A stretch of 64,000 nt of DNA from Paractinoplanes durhamensis. GTDB taxonomy: Bacteria > Actinomycetota > Actinomycetes > Mycobacteriales > Micromonosporaceae. The notes under the pieces are model-generated. The model was not told the DNA's origin, ran no database searches, and saw only the letters and a program-made list of their open reading frames with translations. Location: the NCBI RefSeq assembly GCF_016862175.1, contig NZ_BOML01000048.1, positions 117,150 through 181,149 of the forward strand, written 5' to 3'. Positions 41,627 through 50,056 of this stretch are shown here, piece by piece. A program made the position numbers and the translations under genes. The stretch's first letter is position 1. The number at the start of each line of letters is the position of its first letter.

Positions 41627-42520
41627 TCAACCGGTCGCGACGTCCCGCAGCAGGTCGAGGAAGGTCCCGGTCAGCGGCGTCAGGCTCGAGTCCGTGAGGG
41701 TCACGGCATAGAGGCGGCGCTGCAGGCCGGGGCCGGCCAGTTCGCGGTGCACGGTGCTGGGGGTGCCGGCGAGGGCCAGCCGGGAAACCAGCGCGACCCC
41801 GATGCCGGTGCCGACCAGGGCCTGCGCTACGTCGTACGACGCGGTCTGGAACCTGATCTTCGGGGTGAACCCGGCCGCCGCGGCCGCCCGGTCGAACTGC
41901 GCGCGGGCGGCCGGCCCGGCCATGATCGTCACCCACGCCTCGTCGCGCAGCTGCTCCAGGCGCAGCGGCGCCCGGCCGCCGGCCAGCCGGTGATCATCCG
42001 GCAGCACCACCACCATCGGGTCGTCGAGCAGCGGATGCAGGCTGACGTGCTCGGCCGTCGCCGGCGGCCCGTCCCAGGCGGCGACGACCGCGAGATCCAG
42101 GTCGCCGGCCGCCACCGCCGGCACGCCGTTCTCCGACAGGGTGTCGACGACCGAGAGGTCCGCGTCCGGGTAGCGGTGCCGCAGCGCGGTCAGGGCCGGC
42201 GGCAGCAGGTGCAGGGCGGCCGCCTGGAACGTGCCGACCCGCAGCCGCAGGGACATCCGCCCGAGCAGCGCCGCGAGTTCGTCGGCGGCCCGCCGGGTGC
42301 GCTGGTCGATCACCTCGCCGTGCGCGGCGAGCAGCGCACCGGCGGCGGTCAGCGAGGCACCGCGCGGCCCACGGTGCACCAACGGCGCCCCGCATTCACG
42401 CTCGGCGCGGGCGACCTGCTGGGTGACGGCGGCCGGGGTGACACCGAGAGCGGCGGCGGCCGCGGACAGCGAGCGGTGCCGGTCGATCAGGGCGAGCAGC
42501 CGCAGTTGCGCGGGGTCCAT
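41627..42520 (-). CDS. LysR family transcriptional regulator
   Basis: A 297-residue LysR regulator. The N-terminal helix-turn-helix is RLLALIDRHRSLSAAAAALGVTPAAVTQQVARAERECGAPLV and a periplasmic-binding-protein-like effector domain follows. ATG 42520 is chosen (MDPAQLRLL); a TAAGCT box ends 7 nt before it. It lies directly upstream of, and divergent in logic from, nothing obvious: the DUF1905 gene precedes it on the same strand and the hydrolase converges on it. Confidence 0.92.
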   Translation of the reverse strand: MDPAQLRLLALIDRHRSLSAAAAALGVTPAAVTQQVARAERECGAPLVHRGPRGASLTAAGALLAAHGEVIDQRTRRAADELAALLGRMSLRLRVGTFQAAALHLLPPALTALRHRYPDADLSVVDTLSENGVPAVAAGDLDLAVVAAWDGPPATAEHVSLHPLLDDPMVVVLPDDHRLAGGRAPLRLEQLRDEAWVTIMAGPAARAQFDRAAAAAGFTPKIRFQTASYDVAQALVGTGIGVALVSRLALAGTPSTVHRELAGPGLQRRLYAVTLTDSSLTPLTGTFLDLLRDVATG

Positions 42521-42536
42521 CCGACTCAGCTTAATA

Positions 42537-42575
42537 CTGACCATTGGAAAGTTAATTTCTCTAAAGGTTGGTCAG
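42537..42575 (-). promoter_or_regulatory. AT-rich LysR upstream region with CTGACCA/TGGTCAG inverted repeat
   Basis: CTGACCA (42537-42543) and TGGTCAG (42569-42575) flank an AT-rich core unusual for this GC-rich window. The element lies immediately upstream of the LysR start and overlaps the DUF1905 stop, fitting an autoregulatory LysR site. Confidence 0.4.
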
Positions 42576-42853
42576 ATGGTCAGGTGGACCGTCACAAGGT
42601 CGCCCAGGTCGATCTGCTCGGCCTGGCGGACCTTTGTCTTGACCGGCACGATGTAGCGCCCGTCCTTGGGCCACAGGGCGGTGGTCCAGCCGGTGCGGCC
42701 GATCCGGGCGGCCACCGGGATCATCCCCCAGCCGTAGGTCACCATCGATGCGGTCTCGGCGATCTCCTGGCACTGATCCTCGGGCACGGTCACGAAGTGC
42801 CAGGGCGCCGGCCCCCGCCAGAACCACATCTCGCCGCTGAACTCGAGATCCAT
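42572..42853 (-). CDS. DUF1905 domain protein
   Basis: A 93-residue protein matching DUF1905, a small beta-barrel domain: MDLEFSGEMWFWRGPAPWHFVTVPEDQCQEI at the N-terminus, GWGMIPVAARIGRTGWTTALWPKDGRYIVPVKTKVR in the middle and GDLVTVHLTI at the end. It is often paired or fused with YdeI-like domains; a YdeI-like protein is encoded elsewhere in this window (24654). Function unknown. Confidence 0.85.
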   Translation of the reverse strand: MDLEFSGEMWFWRGPAPWHFVTVPEDQCQEIAETASMVTYGWGMIPVAARIGRTGWTTALWPKDGRYIVPVKTKVRQAEQIDLGDLVTVHLTI

Positions 42854-43174
42854 CCGCCCAGGATAGAGCGATCGGGATCGGGCCACTCTTGACGGCCGGA
42901 CCTATTGAGGCATATAAATCGACTGGTTACTGACTAGTAGTAACTGGATCAGTTTCCCGCCCCCACCCGGTCGTCAATTCCGCGGCACCACCTCCATGCT
43001 TCGTCCGTCCTCGGGAAACCGCATACACCTGCGAATATGCGGTCTTCCCGCGCTGCGCCATGATCAAGTTCGAGCGCCCTGGGAGGGGAATTCGAATCCC
43101 CATTGGACGCCATTTCCAATGCGGGGCCATCGCTTTGTAGTCCACCGACAAAAGCAGCACCAGAGGGAGCAGTA
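42854..43174. other. Spacer with GTTACT/AGTAAC palindrome
   Basis: This 321-bp spacer contains a perfect inverted repeat, GTTACT-GACTAGT-AGTAAC (42926-42944), in a locally AT-rich stretch, which may be an operator. No gene is supported. Confidence 0.45.
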
Positions 43175-44029
43175 ATGCGTAAATCCTTGTACCTCGCGAC
43201 CGTGGCCGGTGGCGCGCTCTGCGCGACCCTTCTGGCGACCGCCGCCTTCGCCGACACCGGCGCCGTCTTCACCGTCGGCGGGGCCGGCGGGCCGAACGCC
43301 GCGGTCGGTGACACCGTCGCCGCGTCGCTGGCGACCGGCACGACCGCGACCTTCTACTCGACGGCCACCGGTACCAGCGGCGTGACCTGCACCGCCTCCA
43401 GCTTCTCGTCGACCGTGACGGCGAACCCGCCCGCCCCGGGGGTGGCCACCCAGACGATCGACGCGCAGACCTTCAGCGGCTGCTCCAGCAACATCATCGG
43501 CACCCTCGGGGTTCGCAGCGTGACGCTGAACAACCTCGCCTACAAGGTCGCCGTGGACGGCGCGACCGGCGCGGTGTCGGTCGCACCGGGCAGCGCCGGG
43601 CCGATCCAGTCCACCGTGGTCATCACCACCCTGCTCGGCGTGATCACCTGCGTTTACCAGCCGGTGGCCGGTTCGCTCACCGGGGCCACCGACAACGCGA
43701 CCAACTCCATCAAGTTCACCAACCAGCAGTTCAACAAGATCAGCGGCTCGTCGCTGTGCCTGTCGAGCGCGTTCTGGACGGCGCGCTACTCCCCGGTCAC
43801 CGACACCACCCAGGGTGGCCCGATCTTCGTCAACGCGGTCGCGCCGGAGCCGACCGAGACCGCCACCCCGGAGCCCACCGACACGGCCACCCCGGAGCCC
43901 ACCGACACGGCCACCCCGGAGCCCACCGAGACCGCGACGCCGGAGCCGACCGAGACGGTGACGCCCGAGCCGACCGAGACGGTGACGCCCGAGCCGACCG
44001 AGACCACCGCGGCCCCGGCCACCGTCTGA
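43175..44029 (+). CDS. Secreted protein with PEPTETAT repeat tail
   Basis: A 284-residue exported protein. A signal peptide (MRKSLYLATVAGGALCATLLATAAFA) is followed by a Thr/Ser/Ala-rich beta-type domain with paired cysteines (VTCTASSF, SGCSSN, ITCVYQ, SSLCLSS) and a tail of eight imperfect PEPTxTxT octapeptides (about 225-277). The tail could span the cell wall, but no sortase motif or C-terminal helix follows. The family is unknown. The ATG has GAGGGAG 8 nt upstream. Confidence 0.78.
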   Translation: MRKSLYLATVAGGALCATLLATAAFADTGAVFTVGGAGGPNAAVGDTVAASLATGTTATFYSTATGTSGVTCTASSFSSTVTANPPAPGVATQTIDAQTFSGCSSNIIGTLGVRSVTLNNLAYKVAVDGATGAVSVAPGSAGPIQSTVVITTLLGVITCVYQPVAGSLTGATDNATNSIKFTNQQFNKISGSSLCLSSAFWTARYSPVTDTTQGGPIFVNAVAPEPTETATPEPTDTATPEPTDTATPEPTETATPEPTETVTPEPTETVTPEPTETTAAPATV

Positions 44030-44039
44030 TCACCACGTT

Positions 44040-44069
44040 CCGGCCGGGTCCCGCGCGGGGCCCGGCCGG
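44040..44069. terminator. Bidirectional hairpin terminator
   Basis: The stem CCGGCCGGG(T)CCC / GGG(G)CCCGGCCGG with a GCGC loop lies between two convergent genes. Confidence 0.75.
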
Positions 44070-46103
44070 TCAGGTGAGCTTGCGCCGGAGGAACTCCAGG
44101 ATCAGGGCCGCGATCGTGGCGGCCTGCTCGTTGTCGGCGGCCGCGCCGTGGCCGCCCTCGACGTTCTCGTAGTAGGACGCGTCGTACCCGTGCTCGCGCA
44201 GCCGGGCCATCATCTTGCGGGCGTGCCCGGGATGCACCCGGTCGTCGCGGGTCGACGTGATGAACAGGACCGGCGGGTAGGGCCGGCCGGGCCGGACGTT
44301 CTGATAGGGCGAGAACTCGCGCAGGTAGGCCCAGTCGGCCTCGTCGTCCGGGTCGCCGTACTCGGCGATCCACGAGCGGCCGGCCAGCAGCTTCGTGTAG
44401 CGGCGCATGTCGAGCAGCGGCACCGAGGCGACGACCGCGCCGAACAGCTCCGGGTAGCGGGTCAGCATCACACCCATCAGCAGGCCGCCGTTGCTGCCGC
44501 CACGGATGCCGAGCCGGTCCGGGGTGGTGATCCCGCGGGCGACCAGATCGCGGGCGACCGCCGCGAAGTCCTCGAACGCCCGGACCCGCTTCTCCCGCAG
44601 CGCGGCCCGGTGCCAGGCCGGGCCGTACTCGCCGCCGCCCCGGATGTTCGCGACCACGTAGGTGCCGCCGCGGGCCAGCCAGCCGCGCCCGGTGACCCCG
44701 TCGTAGGCCGGGGTCCGGGCGATCTCGAAGCCGCCGTAGCCGGTCAGCAGGGCCGGCCCGCCGGTGTCCGCGCCGCCGGTGTCCGCGCCGCCGGTGTCCG
44801 GGCCGACCACGAAATAGGGCACCCGGGTGCCGTCGTCGGAGACCGCGAAATGCTGGTGCACCGCCATGCCGGCGGTGTCGAAGAACGCCGGCTGCCGCTT
44901 GAGGACCGCGGTCTCGCCGCCGACCCTGCCGAGACTGAGGGTCCGCGGCCGCAGAAAACCCTCGGCCGAGATCAGGTACGAATCGTCGGTGTCCGGCTCG
45001 GTGTCGACGATCCCGAGGTGATCGAACTCGGCCGGACCGGGCAGGGGTTCCCGCCGCCACTCCGGTGAATCCGGGGTCAGCACGTGCACCCGGGATCGCA
45101 CGTCGGTCATCGTCACCAGGAGCAGGTGGTGACGCGTCCACCACCAGGAGCTCAGCGACGTGTGCGCGTCCGGTTCGAACAGGACGGTCAGGTCCCGCCG
45201 GCCCGCCAGGTAGGGCTCGAACTCGGCGGCCAGCAGGGCGCCGGCCGGGAAGGTCAGCCACGGCGAGCGCAGGCGGATCAGCAGCCACTCCCGGTGCACG
45301 ATGCAGTCGGCGTCCTCCGGGACGTCGATCCGCACCAGCTCGCCGGAGGGCCGCCGAAGGAACTGCTCGCTGCGGTAGAAGTCGATGTAGCGGCCGACGA
45401 AGTCCCGTTCGTACCCGACGTCCGGATCGTGGCTGACCCGGACCGCGACGTCGTCCGGCTCCCCCTCGTAGATGAATGCGGCGTCGGCCAGCGGGGTCCC
45501 CCGCCGCCAGCACTTCACCACCCGCGGGTAGCCGGACGAGGTCATCGAGCCGGGGCCGAAGTCGGTCGCCACGTAGAGGTGGTCGGCGTCGATCCAGCTG
45601 ACGTCGCTCTTCGCCTCGGGCAGCGTGAACCCGTCCGCGACGAAGGACCGGGTGCGCAGGTCGAACTCGCGGACCACGACCGCGTCGGCGCCGCCCCGGG
45701 ACAGGCTGATCAGGCAGCGGTCGTAGCCCGGGCGGAGCACCGACACGTAGCTCCACGTCCAGTTCTCGCCCTCGGCCGCGTTCAGCGCGTCGAGATCGAG
45801 CAGCACGTCCCAGTCGGGCTCGTCCCGGCGGAACTCCTCAGGCGTGGTCCGCCGCCACAGCCCGCGCGGGTGGTCGGCGTCCCGCCAGAAGTCGTAGTAG
45901 AAGCCGTCACCGCGCCGGCTCGGCACCGGGATGCGGTCCTTGCTGTCGAGGATCTCCCGGATCTCGTCCCGGGTCTGCCGGAAGTCGTCGCCGGCCGGCG
46001 CGCTCAGGGTCTCGGTGTTGCGCTCCTCGACCCACCGCACGGCGTCGGGCCCGTCCAGATCCTCGAGCCAGCGGTGGCTGTCGTCGGCATAGGGGTCCAG
46101 CAC
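44070..46103 (-). CDS. Prolyl oligopeptidase family serine peptidase
   Basis: A 677-residue S9A-type peptidase with an N-terminal seven-bladed propeller (YADDSHRWLEDLDGPDAVRWVEERN at the start) and a C-terminal alpha/beta-hydrolase domain. Catalytic residues: Ser in GGSNGGLLMG, Asp in TSTRDDRVHPGHARKM and His in EGGHGAAAD. It has no signal peptide, so it should be cytosolic and cleave peptides after proline. An in-frame triple 15-bp repeat encodes GGADTGGADTGG in the domain linker. Confidence 0.94.
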   Translation of the reverse strand: MLDPYADDSHRWLEDLDGPDAVRWVEERNTETLSAPAGDDFRQTRDEIREILDSKDRIPVPSRRGDGFYYDFWRDADHPRGLWRRTTPEEFRRDEPDWDVLLDLDALNAAEGENWTWSYVSVLRPGYDRCLISLSRGGADAVVVREFDLRTRSFVADGFTLPEAKSDVSWIDADHLYVATDFGPGSMTSSGYPRVVKCWRRGTPLADAAFIYEGEPDDVAVRVSHDPDVGYERDFVGRYIDFYRSEQFLRRPSGELVRIDVPEDADCIVHREWLLIRLRSPWLTFPAGALLAAEFEPYLAGRRDLTVLFEPDAHTSLSSWWWTRHHLLLVTMTDVRSRVHVLTPDSPEWRREPLPGPAEFDHLGIVDTEPDTDDSYLISAEGFLRPRTLSLGRVGGETAVLKRQPAFFDTAGMAVHQHFAVSDDGTRVPYFVVGPDTGGADTGGADTGGPALLTGYGGFEIARTPAYDGVTGRGWLARGGTYVVANIRGGGEYGPAWHRAALREKRVRAFEDFAAVARDLVARGITTPDRLGIRGGSNGGLLMGVMLTRYPELFGAVVASVPLLDMRRYTKLLAGRSWIAEYGDPDDEADWAYLREFSPYQNVRPGRPYPPVLFITSTRDDRVHPGHARKMMARLREHGYDASYYENVEGGHGAAADNEQAATIAALILEFLRRKLT

Positions 46104-46202
46104 GCCTCGACCTTCGCACCAACGCGGGCCGCTGCCAAGGTCGAACGGGCAGATCTTCTTAGCGACGCCTTAAGCAGGTAGGGAACCGCATGGTGGCGTT
46201 CC

Positions 46203-46208
46203 TATGCT
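46203..46208 (+). promoter_or_regulatory. -10 box of DUF1996 gene
   Basis: TATGCT ends 7 nt before the GTG at 46216, suggesting a leaderless transcript; the ATG inside this box at 46204 would be an alternative start. Confidence 0.4.
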
Positions 46209-46215
46209 GCTCCGC

Positions 46216-47352
46216 GTGTCGATCACCGCGCTCCCCGAACCCGAATCCCGCCGCTCGAAGCGGGGCCTGGCCGCCGCCTTGGGCGGTGCGGCCGTGGTTG
46301 CGGTCGTGGTGGGGGCGGTGGCCGTACACCTGAATGGCTCGTCGTCGTCCGACGGCCCGGACCTGGCCTCGAAGGCCGCGCCGATCGTCGCGACCGCATC
46401 TTCCGCCGCGCCCCCGGCCACCAGGACGACGCCGCCCGCCAGCACGAAGCCGGCTACGAAACCGGCCGAACCCGGCTGGATCCCGGTCGATCCGAAAGCC
46501 TGGCAGGCGCAGGTCGCGGCGTTCAAGGCGCGCAAGACCGACCCGGTTCCGGCCGGGGTGGGCGACAAGCCCGAGTTCCGGGCCGACTGCACCTACAGTC
46601 ACCGGCTCGCCGACGACCCGATCGTCTTCCCCGGCCTGCCCGGCGCCTCGCACATGCACTCGTTCGTCGGCAACAAGGCGGTCGACGCGGCCACCACCGC
46701 CGCCGACCTGATCAAATTCACCGCCAGCACCTGCAAGCCGATCGTCGACCACTCGTCCTACTGGGTGCCGACGCTCTACGACGCCGCCACCAGGAAACCG
46801 GTCGAGACCACCGGATTCCGGGTCTACTACCGCTCGATCCGGAACAACTCGACCGGCACCATGCCGATCCCCACCGGGCTGCGGATGATCGCCGGTGACG
46901 CCAAGAAGAAGGTGCCGACGCCGCGGGGCGCGCAGGGCCAGTTCTACTGCGCCTTCTACGGCCCCGGCGACCTCGACGGCATCGCGCGCAGCACCAACGG
47001 CAACTGGCCGATCTGCGGCGAGCCGGCGACGCTGCACTTCATGCTGCAGTTCCCGGATTGCTGGGACGGCAAAAACCTCGACAGCCCCAACCACAAGGAC
47101 CACATTGCGTACGGGTCGGACAGCGGCTGCCCGAAAGATCATCCGGTCCGGATGCCGGCGCTGACCTTCGACATCCAGTACGGCGTGAAGGGCACCGCCC
47201 AGGGCTACTACCTGTCCTCGGACCCGGCCGGGAAGAGCGCCTCCTCGATGCACGGCGACGCGTTCCTGATGTGGGACGCCGACGCGATGAACAAGCGCAC
47301 CAAGGACTGCGTGCTGCAGCGCCGCACCTGCGGCAACGACGGATATCTCTAA
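46216..47352 (+). CDS. Membrane-anchored DUF1996 protein
   Basis: A 378-residue protein. One N-terminal transmembrane helix (about 22-40) and a Pro/Ala/Thr-rich linker lead to a DUF1996 domain: ADCTYSHRLADDPIVFPGLPGASHMHSFVGN, SSYWVPTLYD, LHFMLQFPDCWDGKNLDSPNHKDHIAY and the final MHGDAFLMWD. DUF1996 occurs in secreted proteins of fungi and actinobacteria and its function is unknown; the conserved His/Asp residues hint at metal or sugar binding. It overlaps the convergent sigma factor gene by 4 bp. Confidence 0.88.
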   Translation: MSITALPEPESRRSKRGLAAALGGAAVVAVVVGAVAVHLNGSSSSDGPDLASKAAPIVATASSAAPPATRTTPPASTKPATKPAEPGWIPVDPKAWQAQVAAFKARKTDPVPAGVGDKPEFRADCTYSHRLADDPIVFPGLPGASHMHSFVGNKAVDAATTAADLIKFTASTCKPIVDHSSYWVPTLYDAATRKPVETTGFRVYYRSIRNNSTGTMPIPTGLRMIAGDAKKKVPTPRGAQGQFYCAFYGPGDLDGIARSTNGNWPICGEPATLHFMLQFPDCWDGKNLDSPNHKDHIAYGSDSGCPKDHPVRMPALTFDIQYGVKGTAQGYYLSSDPAGKSASSMHGDAFLMWDADAMNKRTKDCVLQRRTCGNDGYL

Positions 47353-47891
47353 GCCACCAGGTATTCGCGCAGGTCGGTGCGGCCCTGGTGGATGCGGGAC
47401 TTCACGGTGCCGACCGGGACGCCGAGGTGCTCGGCGATCTCGGCGTAGTCGAGCTGGCAGACGTCGCGCAGAACGATCGGCGCGACCAGGTCCGGCCGGC
47501 GGGCCTCCAAGCGTTCCAGAGCGTCCAGGAAATCGAGGCGGGAACCGGCGATGACGCTGGTGGTGCGGGGGTCGGGCCGGTCGAGCGGCGGCGCCTCGTG
47601 CGCCTCCTCGACGGCGCGGCGCTTGAGGGTGCGATAGGTCTGCCGGGCGCTGTTGGCGACGACCACGTAGAGCCAGGTGGAGAACATCGACCGGCCCTCG
47701 AACCGCTCGATCGTGCGGGCCACCTGCAGCAGCGCGTCCTGGCAGGCCTCCTCGGCGTCCTCGAAGCAGGGCAGGAAACGGGCGCAGCGGCGCAGCACCT
47801 GCGGCCGGAGCAGCGCGAGCAGCTCGTCAAGGGCCGCTTTGTCGCCACCGGCCGCCTTCCGGGCCAGCAGTTCCTGACGTTCGTCTCCCAT
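47349..47891 (-). CDS. ECF RNA polymerase sigma factor
   Basis: A 180-residue sigma-70 family ECF factor. Region 2 is CFEDAEEACQDALLQVARTIERFEGRSMFSTWLYVVVANSARQTYR and region 4 is VLRDVCQLDYAEIAEHLGVPVGTVKSRIHQGRTDLREYL. No anti-sigma gene is next to it. It is divergent from a Ser/Thr kinase gene, 49 bp away, so phosphorylation-linked control (as in kinase-associated ECF groups) is a reasonable idea. Confidence 0.94.
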   Translation of the reverse strand: MGDERQELLARKAAGGDKAALDELLALLRPQVLRRCARFLPCFEDAEEACQDALLQVARTIERFEGRSMFSTWLYVVVANSARQTYRTLKRRAVEEAHEAPPLDRPDPRTTSVIAGSRLDFLDALERLEARRPDLVAPIVLRDVCQLDYAEIAEHLGVPVGTVKSRIHQGRTDLREYLVA

Positions 47892-47927
47892 GCCACTCCC
47901 CCGTGCTCAATCCCCGTGCGGCATCCG

Positions 47928-47933
47928 CACAAT
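47928..47933 (+). promoter_or_regulatory. -10 box of second kinase gene
   Basis: CACAAT ends 7 nt before the GTG at 47941 in the 49-bp divergent spacer; no ribosome site is seen. Confidence 0.3.
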
Positions 47934-47940
47934 GTGCAGT

Positions 47941-49254
47941 GTGTCAATGCCTGCCAAGATCGGCCGCTACCGGGTGGAGCGACGCCTCGGTGCGGGTGCG
48001 TTCGCCACGGTCTGGCTGGCCGAGGACGACGTGCTCGAGTCCTGGGTGGCGATCAAGGTGCTCGCCGACAACTGGGCGCACCAGGCCGACGTGCGGGCCC
48101 GGTTCGAGCAGGAGGCGCAGGTGCTGCGCCGGGCCGACTCGGAGCGGCTGGTCCGCATCCACGACTACGGCGAACTGCCGGACGGCCGGCCCTACCAGGT
48201 GATGACGTACGCGGACGGCGGCACCCTGGCGGAACGGCTGGAGAGTGGGCCGATGCCGGTCCGCACCGCGATGCGGATCGCCGCCGACATCGCCCGGGCC
48301 ACCGCCGACCTGCACGACGCCGGGGTGCTGCACCGCGACCTGAAGCCGTCGAACGTGCTGTTCGGCACGGTCCGCGGGGTCGAGCGGGTGCTGGTCGCCG
48401 ACCTGGGGCTGGCCAAGTCGCTGGCGTTCGCGTCCGGTTTCACGGTGGTCGCCGGGACGCCCGGCTACATGGCGCCGGAGCAGTCACGGCCGGGCGGCGG
48501 GCTGGACGTCCGCGCCGACGTGCACGCGATCGGCGCGATGGCGTACCAGATGCTCACCTCGGCGCCGCCGCGCGGCACCGTCGTCGCGCCGTCGAAGCTG
48601 CGCGGCGGGATCACGCCGGTGATCGACCGGATCGTGCTGCGCGCGCTGGCCCCCGACCGGGACCGGCGCTGGCCGACCGCGGCCGCGCTGGCCGACGCGC
48701 TGGAGGAGGTGGCCGGCGCGCCGGCCCGCAGCCGCAACCGGGCGCTGCAGATCGCCGGCCGGACGGTCGGCGGACTGATCGCGGCGGCCGTGCTGGTGCT
48801 GCTCGGCGGCGCGCTGCCGGCCCGCAGCACGCCGCCCGGCTGGGTGCGGGTGGCCGACGCGACCGGTTCGTTCTCGGTCGCGGTGCCGCCGGGCTGGGCC
48901 GGGCAGGCCCGGCAGTCGGGCTGGGATCCGGCCGCGGTCGGCCTGCCGTCCGCCCAACGGCCGGGGCTGGCGGTCGCCGCCGACCTGGCGGCGTGGGACG
49001 AGGAGTACGCCGGCGGCCCGGGCCTCTTCGCCGGCCGCGCCGACGGCCTCGACCGGGCCACCCTGCCCACCCATGACCGGTGCACCCGGTGGTCGGTGCG
49101 CACCGTCCCCGGCGCCCAGGTGACCCGGTGGGCCGGGTGCGCCGGCACCGGCATCTCCTGGAGCGAGGTGGTGGCCGGCGACACCTACCTGCAGATCAAG
49201 CAGGTGGGGGACGCCGACCTGACCGACCAGATCGTGCGCAACGTTCACTCGTAG
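47941..49254 (+). CDS. Transmembrane Ser/Thr protein kinase
   Basis: A 437-residue Hanks-type kinase. Glycine loop LGAGAFATVWLA, ATP lysine in VAIKVL, catalytic HRDLKPSN, and a DLG in place of DFG (VADLGLAKS), which is common in some active kinases. A transmembrane helix (about 280-300) is followed by an outside domain of about 135 residues with a cysteine pair (DRCTRW, WAGCAG). The GTG at 47941 or the ATG two codons later may be the start. It is divergent from the ECF sigma factor gene and overlaps the convergent lipoprotein gene by 10 bp. Confidence 0.92.
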   Translation: MSMPAKIGRYRVERRLGAGAFATVWLAEDDVLESWVAIKVLADNWAHQADVRARFEQEAQVLRRADSERLVRIHDYGELPDGRPYQVMTYADGGTLAERLESGPMPVRTAMRIAADIARATADLHDAGVLHRDLKPSNVLFGTVRGVERVLVADLGLAKSLAFASGFTVVAGTPGYMAPEQSRPGGGLDVRADVHAIGAMAYQMLTSAPPRGTVVAPSKLRGGITPVIDRIVLRALAPDRDRRWPTAAALADALEEVAGAPARSRNRALQIAGRTVGGLIAAAVLVLLGGALPARSTPPGWVRVADATGSFSVAVPPGWAGQARQSGWDPAAVGLPSAQRPGLAVAADLAAWDEEYAGGPGLFAGRADGLDRATLPTHDRCTRWSVRTVPGAQVTRWAGCAGTGISWSEVVAGDTYLQIKQVGDADLTDQIVRNVHS

Positions 49255-49910
49255 CAGTCCTGCTTCGTCGACTGCAGGGTGAAGTGGCTGACCCGGCCGT
49301 CCTTGATCTCGATCCGGTAGGTGGCGCCGCTGTTGCCGGGCACGGCCGCGTAGCCACGGCCCTCGGTCTGGCCCTCGTCGACGTTCGAGTAGTCGGGGTA
49401 GGCCTTGAGCACCTCGCTCGTGGGACTGCCGACGCCGATGCCCTGCGGGCTGGCCATCCCGCCGAAGCCGTCGATGATCACGACCCCCAGGCCGGTGGAG
49501 AAGTAGACGACGCCGCGGCCCTTCTCGGCCAGCTTGAGCGTCGTCTTCGCGATGCAGCCCTTGGTCGCGGTCTGCCCGTCGTACACCGGTCCCCAGACGT
49601 TGATCTGCCCGGTGGCGTTGGCCTGGGCCTGGGTCATGCCGAGCTTCAGCTTGCCCAGCCCGGTCGGGCCGAGCGTCATCGACGCGGGCCGCGACGCCGG
49701 CACGGTCACGTCGACGGTCCTGTCCGGCGCACTGCTCACGCTCGTGGCCGGAACCACCGCCGTGCTGGTGGTGGTAGTGGTGGCCACGGCCGACGGCGAC
49801 GCGGTGACCGGCCCGGCGGAGCCGCCGACCGTCTGCACGTCGCTGGAGCAACCGGTGGCCAGCAGAGCGGCGGGAAGAACGACGGCGCCGAGGAGAAGAG
49901 CGGTACGCAT
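49245..49910 (-). CDS. Putative lipoprotein, unknown function
   Basis: A 221-residue exported protein. The signal ends in the lipobox LLATGC, so it should be membrane-anchored by lipid. A Thr/Ser-rich linker (35-70) precedes a globular domain beginning LGPTGLGKLKLGMTQAQANATGQI, a motif seen in actinobacterial proteins with SmpA/OmlA-like or DUF-type folds (a TxxGxLxxGMT pattern). It contains two Cys in the globular domain. Function unknown. Confidence 0.8.
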   Translation of the reverse strand: MRTALLLGAVVLPAALLATGCSSDVQTVGGSAGPVTASPSAVATTTTTSTAVVPATSVSSAPDRTVDVTVPASRPASMTLGPTGLGKLKLGMTQAQANATGQINVWGPVYDGQTATKGCIAKTTLKLAEKGRGVVYFSTGLGVVIIDGFGGMASPQGIGVGSPTSEVLKAYPDYSNVDEGQTEGRGYAAVPGNSGATYRIEIKDGRVSHFTLQSTKQDCYE

Positions 49911-50010
49911 GATGGGTGGGCCTTTCAGATCCGCTTGCTGTCGCGTTGTCCTTCAATGCGATGCGGGCATCCGTGGCCCGGTTCGGACGCAGACGATAAC
50001 AAGCGGATAA

Positions 50011-50046
50011 CGGAGCCGGATGCGGTCGCACCCGCACCCGGCTCCG
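50011..50046 (-). terminator. Hairpin terminator after the mannanase gene
   Basis: CGGAGCCGG-a-TGCGG and CCGCA-c-CCGGCTCCG form a long stem with a 6-nt loop, 11 nt past the mannanase stop. Confidence 0.65.
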
Positions 50047-50056
50047 GGCCTGCCGA

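Noticed and set aside
43786..45756. A 650-codon open frame on the minus strand overlapping the prolyl oligopeptidase in another frame
   Set aside because: Low complexity with no recognisable motif; the overlapping frame has the full catalytic triad.
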